From Humulus lupulus (taxonomy: Eukaryota > Streptophyta > Magnoliopsida > Rosales > Cannabaceae): DNA of 64,000 bases. The stretch covers positions 196,287,481-196,351,480 of the forward strand of contig NC_084798.1 in assembly GCF_963169125.1 (NCBI RefSeq), read 5' to 3'. Under the pieces are notes generated by a model that had not been told where the DNA came from, made no database searches, and worked only from the letters and a program-made list of their open reading frames with translations. Below are positions 56,780-64,000 of this stretch, piece after piece; positions within the stretch are counted from its first letter, which is position 1, and each line of letters opens with the position of its first letter. The position numbers and the translations under genes are program-made.

Positions 56780-59231
56780 GTCGTGGGGGGCATATTTGTA
56801 AATTGGGTGCATATCGTAATTTGTGAATGAGATTTCATTATTATGGAGATATATTCGAGCTATTTGGCATGAGACGGTCTTATATTAATGATTAGCGGTT
56901 TTGTCATAACGGGGTCGATTATTGGATAATAAGAATGTTTATTTGATGATAAATTGGGAGTATTTGAGGTCAGGAGGAAATTATGGAAGTTTTGACTATA
57001 ATGTCCTCGGGGGTGTTTTTGGGAGCCCGAGCACTAGGTTTTATTTGAGGTTACTTAAGCTTGAAGTAGCTTGTCAGATAGAACGTACGTTAGAAAACAT
57101 TTCCTCTCTCCTTTGTTAGCTCATTTTACCGTTCGAAGCCTTTTTGAAGAAATCTTGAGTTCTAGGAGTCGTAATCAAGCGAGGGTCGAGGCATATCGAT
57201 CCTAGGAAAGATTAGAAGCTTCTTAACCGAAGGATTCAACGGAAAACAACCCAATCAAAGGTAATCTAAGTTTGAAGTTTTGAGTTTTTAAAGTTTCTAA
57301 GCTTAGAATTGGCTTTTGTGAATCGTTGAGTTTTTTTTTTCGATTGAGCCTTGGGTTTTGATGGTTTTGGACCATTGGGAACTTTGATTTGATGATTTGG
57401 GAATGTTTAGGCATGTTTTTGGAGGATTTGGGAAGTTGAAAATCGTGTTTGGGGATGGCCCAGGGTTGGGGGCCGCGGCCCTGTTCTTGGGCACTGCGGC
57501 CCTAGCTCAAAGAAGCAGGTGGAGCGGTTTTGCTCTTGCTGGGCGCCGCGGCCCTTGGTGTTGGGAGATGTGGTGTTTGCTTCAAGTTTTGCTGGGGGCC
57601 GCAGCACAAGGTGCCAAGGCCGCGGCTCTTGGGCAGGGTTGAGCCCGTTTGTGTGTTTTGACCCCGGGAACATAGTTTTAGGCCGCGGGTTGGTTCCTAC
57701 TACTTGGATTAGTTTGGATTGTTGTCCTGGAGGCTAGATATTGGTTTGGAAACCTATGTTGATCATTTTTATTGATGCTGTCCTATATCTGGTTATGACT
57801 AGGTGACCGCTAAGGGTTAAAAGGTTGATCGTTCTCAAGGGTCGTTCTTATATTGATTCTAGCTCGAATCTAAGGTAAGAAAATTGCACCTTGTGTATAT
57901 GTGACATGCATGGTTATTCTGGATGCATGTTGGATTATTAAATGTGGCATTAATGATTATTGTTGAGGCATGTCAAGTGGTTGAATATGATGCATGAGAT
58001 GCATGAGAAACATGTGATTAGGGCATGCTAGGATTATTGAATATGAGAATGTTCAGAGCTTGAGCCTCTGTGTTTATGCATGGTCCTAATTGTATTAGTA
58101 CTTGTTAAGTAAGCATGATGAATGCCTTATATTTGGATATTGGATATATGATATATGTTTGGTGGCATTGCTTACTTGTTTGTGGCACTGACTAGTCAGG
58201 GATACTGACCTAAGAGTCAGAAACGACATAGCGTCCTGAACACAGGGCCGAATGAAGATTAGATCTAATTGATATCAGCGTTGAATGGCTCTAAAGCATT
58301 AACGCTGGATCAACCCTAAGATCGATGAAACTTATAAGTGCTTGCCTAGTCTAAGACTAGTTACTGAGAGCCATGGCCTAAGGCCTAGGTGACTGCTTGT
58401 CACTTGGCTAGGGAACAATGTTCCAGGATTATGACTCTATGGTCATGAGGAAGGTTATGTTGGTGACTAATCATCATGTCTTATCCTATCTAAGCTAGTG
58501 AAAGGATCACTTATCTATTTGATAGGTTTATGCTGGTGACTATTTCACCAGATACCTATCTTGCTTAAGCTAGTGAAACGATCACTTATCTATAAGCCCT
58601 GGTGACCCTATCGTCACAAGACTGTTGGGAACGGAACCCCTCTTAGTGACTGTACCACTGTCACTCTTCTATATTGGGGCCAAAAGCCCTGGATGATTAT
58701 TACAATCATTGGTTGATGTGTTATACTCAACATTACGTGAACTCATTTGCCTGCTGAGTAGGGCTATATCTGTTAGGCGTGTACCTTATGATCTGATGAC
58801 ATGTTATAACTGTTCATGAGCATATTAAGTTTTCTTGCTAGGCTTCGGCTCACGGGTGCTATGTGGTGCAGGTAAAGGCAAAAGAAAGCTGGACCATCCT
58901 TGAGTTGGAGAGCTTAGGTGATGATGTGTACATATGCAGCTGCTCGTCCACCACGGCCGAGATTTGAAGAGGAACTAGGGTTGAACCCTGTTTTGCCGCT
59001 TAGATCGGCCTGTTGTAAATATTTTCTTGTAGTAGACTCTGAAATTATAATTTTGGGATCCCAATATATATATTAAACGTTCTAATGAAACGTTATATCT
59101 TATCCAAAAAATTTAATCCCTAAACCGCTAATCATACTTAGTTACATGATTTTGGCCAAATGACTCGATTAGCGAGTTTAGCACTATTTAGAAGGCACAC
59201 CATAACGGTCCCTGGAGTTTAGGGCGTTACA
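56780..59231 (+). repeat. Tekay-like LTR, plus orientation, first ~250 bp missing
   Basis: Reverse complement of the other Tekay-like LTRs: CATAACGGGG near 56907, the block with CAGCTGCTCGTCCACCACGG near 58940, and the end TAGGGCGTTACA at 59231. The start is missing and joins element E gag near 56770. Contains a GC-rich patch at 57460-57690 (CCGCGGCCCT repeated); ORFs there are not genes. Confidence 0.75.
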
Positions 59232-61635
59232 CCAATCCTGAAAAAATCAAGGCATTGTTGGAAATGAGCCCACCACGGAGCAAGAAGGAGGTGCAATGCT
59301 TAACTGGGAGAGTAGCATCCCTCAATAGGTTCATCTCCAGATCCACTGACAAATGCCTCCCTTTCTTCAACATCCTAAAAGGGAGCAAAAATTTCGCTTG
59401 GGATGAAGATTGTCAGGAAGCCTTTGCTAAGCTAAAGGAACACCTAGGAAAACCACCCCTTTTGGCTAAGCCAGAAAAAGGGGGAAAATTGTACCTGTAC
59501 TTAGCCGTATCAGAGCATGCTATAAGCGCTACCCTGGTCAAAGGAGAAAAGAAGCATCAGCAGCCCATATACTATGTAAGCAAGCGGTTAGTAGACGCAG
59601 AAACCTAGTACCCAGAAATAGAAAAGTTAGTGTATGCCTTGATAGTGGCTTTGTGAAAGCTGAGGCCCTATTTTCATGCTCATGCTATTGAAGTTCTCAC
59701 CAACACCCCTTTGCGTCAAGTCTTGCACAAACCGGAGACTTCGGGAAGGTTGTTAAAATGGTCGATTAAGTTAAGTCAATTTGACATCACTTACACCCCA
59801 AGGACCTCAGTCAATGGGCAGGTACTTGCAGATTTTATAGTTGAATTTGCACATCGACCCCATGAGGAGGGAGAAATAGAAGAGAATGAACCGATGGGTG
59901 AAAGGGAAAAGTAGCCTGAAGAATGGAGCCTCCATGTAGACGGGGCGTCTAATGAGGGAGGGGTCAGCGTTGGCATAGTAATGACGGGACCTGAGGGACA
60001 TAAGATGTATTGTGCATTAAGATTCAGATTTGAAGCTTCCAACAATGAAGCAGAATACGAGGCACTACTGGCTGGCCTGCGGCTGGCCAAGGAGTTGAAG
60101 GTAGCACGTTTGCATGTCTTTAGTGACTCACAATTAGTAGTGTTTCAGATGAAGGGAGAATATCAAGCTAGAGGCCCAAAAATGGTTGCATATCTCGCCA
60201 AAGTGAAGGGATATTTGGATCAATTTGAAAAATACACCATAGAACAGATCCCAAGGGAACAAAATGCAAATGCTGATGCTCTCGCATAACTCGCCTCCAC
60301 CCGAGATGAAGACATGCTTGAATCCATCCCTGTTGAATACCTCTCTAGGCCAAGCATAGTAGAAGAGGAGGTTCACGTGGTCAATAACCCTGAAGAGTCA
60401 TGGTTTGTACCCATCTCGAGGTACTTAAGTGATGGAACGTTGCCTTTGGACAAAAAAGATGCCCGCAAGCTAATTTACAAGGCCGCCCAATACACCCTAG
60501 TAGATGGAGTTTTGCATAAGAAATGCTTCTCCACCCTGCTCCTGCGATGTATAGACAAGGAGGAGGCTTTAAAGGTCCTGCAAGAAATACACGAAGGGGA
60601 AAGTAGAAATCATGCTGGGGGCAATCCACGGCTAAAAAGGCCATGCGGTAGGGATATTATTGGCCTACCACGGAGAAGGATGCGAGTGATTTCGCGAGAA
60701 GATGTGATAAGTGCCAACGACATGAAAATTACCCCAGGCAGTCACCAAATGAGTTGGCGAGCATGACCAGTTGATGGCCCTTCACTGTGTGGGGGATTGA
60801 CTTGATAGGAGCACTACTAGCAAGAAGAGGAGGAGCAAAATACACAGTTGTAGCAGTCGATTATTTTACTAAATAGGTGGAAGCAGAGCCTCTAGTCAAC
60901 ATAACGACTAGGAAAATCACTATCTTTATCAACAAATTTATCATCTGCATGTTTGAAGTACCCTACAAGATAATCTCTGACAATGGGACACAATTTGAAG
61001 GAGGGGTATCTAAAGAATATTTCCGAGAAAAGGGAATCAAGAGGAGTTTCTCTGCTGTAGTGCACCCACAAGCCAATGGATAAGTGGAGGCCATCAACAA
61101 GATCCTAAAGAGGAACCTGAAAACAAAGTTGGAAATGTTGAAAGGGGCCTAGGTCGATGAACTGCACAATGTGTCGTGGGCCTACAGGACCACGTCTCGG
61201 TCCACCACTGGAGAAACGCCTTTCGCCTTAGCCTATGGGTGCGAGGCTGTCCTTCCAATATAAATGAAAATTAACTCCTTCTGCATACAAGCATATGATG
61301 AATAGACTAACCTCGTAGAATTGGCCAAACATTTGGACTTGTTGGAAGCAAGGAGAGAAAGGGCACAACTGAAGTTGGCTACGTACCAGCAACGAGCCGT
61401 AAGATACTATAATTCAAGGGTGCGAGAGAGGACATTCAGGGTTGGAGACCTCGTGTTAAGGAAAGTCCTGCCCAACACTCGAGACCTGAGCGCGGGTGTA
61501 TTAGGGGCAAACTAGGAAGGGCCCTACCAAGTTGCCCAGGCGGTGCCCCCTAACACCTACAAGCTGGCACTTTTGGATGATACCATGGTACCCAGAGCGT
61601 GGAACGCAAAGCATCTAAAAAAACATTATCAGTAA
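59232..61635 (+). pseudogene. RNase H and integrase half of TAT element F (broken)
   Basis: Starts inside pol: NPEKIKALLEM, then PPRSKKEVQCLTGRVASLNR (RT thumb), RT-linked RNase H (LYLYLAVSEHAISATL...LRPYFHAH), the second RNase H (WSLHVDGASNEGG, NNEAEYEALLAGLRL, VFSDSQLVV: Asp, Glu and Asp all present), and integrase (WGIDLIGA, ISDNGTQFEGG, VHPQANG). Broken by TAG 59607, TGA near 59656, TAG near 59912, TAA near 60287, a frameshift near 60625, TAG 60874, TAA 61081, TAG 61150, TAA near 61261, TAG near 61303 and TAG 61513. Ends HLKKHYQ and TAA 61633-61635. The RT core and gag are absent. Confidence 0.85.
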
Positions 61636-62338
61636 GACCTCCATGTTTAAGGCAAGAATATTATTGCTTTGTCTAAACATGCAAGTTTAATGTAAAAGCT
61701 ATTTGGTGGAGGGCTAACTTGGACCCCTTTATTTGTAGTAGGAACAAAGTCACCATAGGTTACCATGTACTTTTCTCATTTCCAATGAATATGTTTTGGC
61801 ATCAAATGAATATATAGTAAGAACTCTTGTTTGAGAAAAAGGATCACACTATCTAACTCTCATTTTCAATAATTATCAAAATGCGTGAGCGAAATGATCA
61901 AAGTGCCCGACAAGATAAATCTCACCAACCACTTGGGGGTAGAGTATACAGCCAAAAAAGAGTCCTAAACGAGACCCTTATATATATATATAAAGACCTT
62001 GCAAGGCACCACTTGAGTTCACGAGCATTAGCTACCCTTATGAACATCAAGGAGGTCAAAAGGTCCTACAAGAAAATCCTCCTAATAAAGGTTGATACCT
62101 CCATGAGAGGAAATACCTCAGGAAGAGCATCCACCAATAAGTCTAGAATGACCACTAAGCCACCTAGCCAAAAAGGGTCCTAAAAGAGACCCTTGCAAAA
62201 ATAGTACTATGCATAATGAAGAGAAGGACACTTCTAGCAAGAAATAATAAGGGCGCGCAAAAGTATATAAAAGGATGACTAGAACCCAAAGGGTCAACAT
62301 ATCCTTATAGATACAATCAAGGTGCACCAAAGTGAGAC
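61636..62338. other. Non-coding spacer of element F
   Basis: AT-rich, between pol and the antisense gene. Contains a (TA)n near 61980 and a repeated phrase AAAAGGGTCCTAAA/AAAAGAGTCCTAAA (about 61955 and 62170). No gene supported. Confidence 0.5.
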
Positions 62339-63088
62339 CTATCGAACCCTTTTTTGCGGGCTCAAAAGGACCTCAAACATAGATGAAGAGCCCTTTGCCA
62401 GGGCCTTCTCAAACTTAAGCATGGTATCAGTGAGTTCCCTCTTAAGCTCCTGAACCTTGACCGTTAGACGGTACCTTTCAGTGTTCGACGAGGAGAGGTC
62501 CTGCGCTGAGTCGGCGAAGCGTTGGGCCACCAGAGAAGCCTGCACAAAAAAAAACTCGTATATAAAAAATAATGAGGATGAGCAAACAAGGAATCCAAAA
62601 CAAAAAAAAGGGAAAGAGTAAGGCCAATGTAAGACGCATGAATTCACCCAAGTTGCGGAGCGCACAAGAGTCTCCCCAAGATCCGACATGGAAAATTTCC
62701 TGAGACTTCTCCACTCAGTCTCAGGAATACCCTCGGCAACCCGAGCATACCTTTGTCCATAAGAGGCCGCCATACGACCCACCCAGGGTGCCCCCTCCAA
62801 ATCAGGGGTGCCCGGCTGAGTAGGGCCAGATGACCCACTCACCGAAGGAGGAGGGGGCGCAGGAACACCGGGAAAATGGACCCCTGACGGACCAGGATTG
62901 ATGGGAGCATGAGGAAGAGTAGCGTATTCCTCAAAAAAGGGCACAACGAAGCACCCTGGCATGGCCTGCGGACTGTGGGAGTGAGAGACCATGTCATGGT
63001 CCATAGGGACCAAAGGAGGGCACCTCCTGGGAGACGAAGATGACCAAGATGGGCGTTTGGGCTTTGGGGAAACCTCCTCAGAGCCCAT
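62339..63088 (-). pseudogene. Antisense gene of element F, 3' part
   Basis: Two exons: 63088-62648 (MGSEEVSPKPKRPSWSSSSP, a Pro/Ser-rich linker, then YARVAEGIPETEWRSLRKFS) and 62539-62339 (ASLVAQRFADSAQDLSSS, then coiled-coil-like VKVQELKRELTDTMLKFEKAL, ending at the stop). The 108-nt intron 62647-62540 has GTGAAT...TGCAG ends and joins codons in phase 0. A TAG before the ATG looks like an acceptor, so upstream exons, including the transposon domain, are probably lost at about 63090. Equivalent to the last two exons in elements C and E. No stops inside the exons. Confidence 0.65.
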
Positions 63089-63091
63089 CTA

Positions 63092-63371
63092 GTAGGAATG
63101 TTGAGCACAATTTTTCTAACTCCTACCATGAACCTCCACATAATGTCTGGACTAATATAGATTCCTTAGAGGAAACATTATATACAATTATAGAGGAACA
63201 AATAAACTTTACTGAACACATAAGAAACATTACTAAACACATTATGGAGGAACTTAGAGAAATTCGGACTCATTTCAGAATTGACCGACAAAGTTAATTC
63301 ACATTATTTCAACCAATTCCAATCAGATGAAGAAACAATGTTACCAATCTCTAATCCTATTTCCTACAAAT
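63092..63371 (+). other. Unassigned coding-like stretch
   Basis: Plus-strand reading NSYHEPPHNVWTNIDSLEET, then an amphipathic helix pattern (IIEEQINFTEHIRNITKHIM), stop near 63295, and an overlapping frame SHYFNQFQSDEETMLPISN. Looks like a coding remnant but I do not recognise it. It lies between element F and the copia gag; the right limit is where minus-strand gag becomes recognisable. Confidence 0.35.
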
Positions 63372-63528
63372 TTGATGAGGATGATGTCCAACCAGTTAAT
63401 ATTGATCTCCAAGCCCTTTCATCAAGGAATTTGATAAAAGCTTTCATCCTTACTTTCCAGTATGGATAGTTTGTATCATTCAGTAATGGAGGGCGAGTGA
63501 TAGATCCTCCTTCTACAAAGATAGACAT
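63372..63528 (-). pseudogene. Copia gag N-terminus fragment
   Basis: From ATG 63528 on the minus strand: MSIFVEGGSITRPPLLNDTN, YPYWKVRMKAFIKFLDERAW, RSILTGWT, the standard start of a Tnt1/SIRE-like gag (RPPLL.GTNYPYWK.RM.AFI). Homology stops at about 63372, so only about 52 residues remain. Confidence 0.75.
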
Positions 63529-63586
63529 TTCACAAGAAACAAAACAAACAGAAAACCACAAAATCTCACTAATATTTTAGTAACCT

Positions 63587-63599
63587 GGCTCTGATACCA
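63587..63599 (-). other. Primer-binding site of right-end copia element
   Basis: GGCTCTGATACCA, the exact reverse complement of the initiator tRNA-Met PBS, between the gag fragment and the LTR. Confidence 0.9.
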
Positions 63600-63601
63600 A
63601 T

Positions 63602-64000
63602 TGAAATTTTGTTTTTAGTAATTACCAAATTATTTAATCCATGTGAATTAATTAAAGTGCGGAATGGTAATTAACTGTTTAAACATATTGCAGTCCTGTC
63701 GAGACATAATTCGAACTTGTTACGACAGAAACTGAACACAATAAAAAGACAGTGCAAAACAATAAAGAACACAACGAATTTTTACAAGGTTCAGAAACCC
63801 TTTCGGATACCCTACTCCTTGGAGCCACGCCTAGAGAATAAAACCAATTAATAAAGAATCACAAGTACAAAATATTGACTTAAACAAAACAAGACTCCCT
63901 CTTGAGATTTGCCGCAACTTTGTTGTACTTCTCTTCACTAATCTGATCTTGATTGAAACGCTTAACCACTTGAACTCCCTTCAATGGCCAGCGAGTGCTT
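63602..64000 (-). repeat. 5' LTR of right-end copia element, cut by window
   Basis: Starts TGAAATTTTG two bases after the PBS and runs to the window edge. No other copy in the window. Confidence 0.7.

Noticed and set aside
57397..57737. ORFs in the GC-rich patch of a Tekay-like LTR
   Set aside because: Overlapping on both strands, caused by low stop density in GC-rich repeats; the same patch is non-coding in the other LTR copies.
63364..63469. Plus-strand ORF overlapping the right-end copia gag
   Set aside because: The minus-strand reading is a clear gag start next to its PBS; the plus reading in this part is its shadow.
1..64000. Host protein-coding genes, rRNA or tRNA genes
   Set aside because: I found none that I could support. 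tRNA-like matches are only primer-binding sites.

Overview
The window is plant nuclear DNA, most likely from a dicot. It is AT-rich, has no recognisable host gene, and is almost entirely nested LTR retrotransposons of plant lineages: Ty1/copia including a Sirevirus, Ty3/gypsy of the TAT type, and Ty3/gypsy chromovirus (Tekay/Del-like) LTRs. Species cannot be decided from the sequence alone.

Layout, left to right. A minus-strand copia element (element A) supplies the gag start (1-299), a long leader (300-1109 and 11287-12299), a primer-binding site (12300-12311) and its 5' LTR (27483-29387). Two complete elements sit inside it. Element B (1110-11281, plus strand) is a Sirevirus-type copia element with 1,324-bp LTRs that differ at one base seen by eye, the target duplication AATAA, gag, pol and a third ORF. 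Element C (12312-27474, plus strand) is a TAT-type gypsy element with 826-bp LTRs (about 4% diverged), the target duplication GTACC, broken gag-pol, and a spliced gene on the opposite strand that was itself split by a DNA-transposon-like insert (about 22712-25170).

From 29388 to 44508 the sequence is mostly LTRs: Tekay-like LTRs (29388-31652, 32181-34559, 39141-41608, 41927-42396), copia LTRs (36570-38421 solo with target duplication TATAT; 42397-44508 truncated), and the 5' LTR plus gag start of another TAT element D (35361-39140). Element D's LTR carries a 94-bp minisatellite. Element E (44509-56770, minus strand) is a decayed TAT element with its antisense gene at 46021-48480, pol at 49256-53440, and gag interrupted by a solo LTR (54511-56456). 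A plus-oriented Tekay-like LTR (about 56780-59231) joins E to the pol 3' half and antisense gene of a further TAT element F (59232-63088). The window ends in a minus-strand copia gag start and LTR (63372-64000).

How the parts work: gag and pol give the capsid, protease, integrase, reverse transcriptase and RNase H needed for copying; LTRs hold promoters and integration ends; PBS and polypurine tracts prime the two DNA strands. Only element B looks structurally intact. The features most worth following are the palindrome-plus-TATA module shared by element B's LTR and the region upstream of its third ORF, and the intron-containing antisense gene, with its own TATA box, that recurs in the TAT elements.
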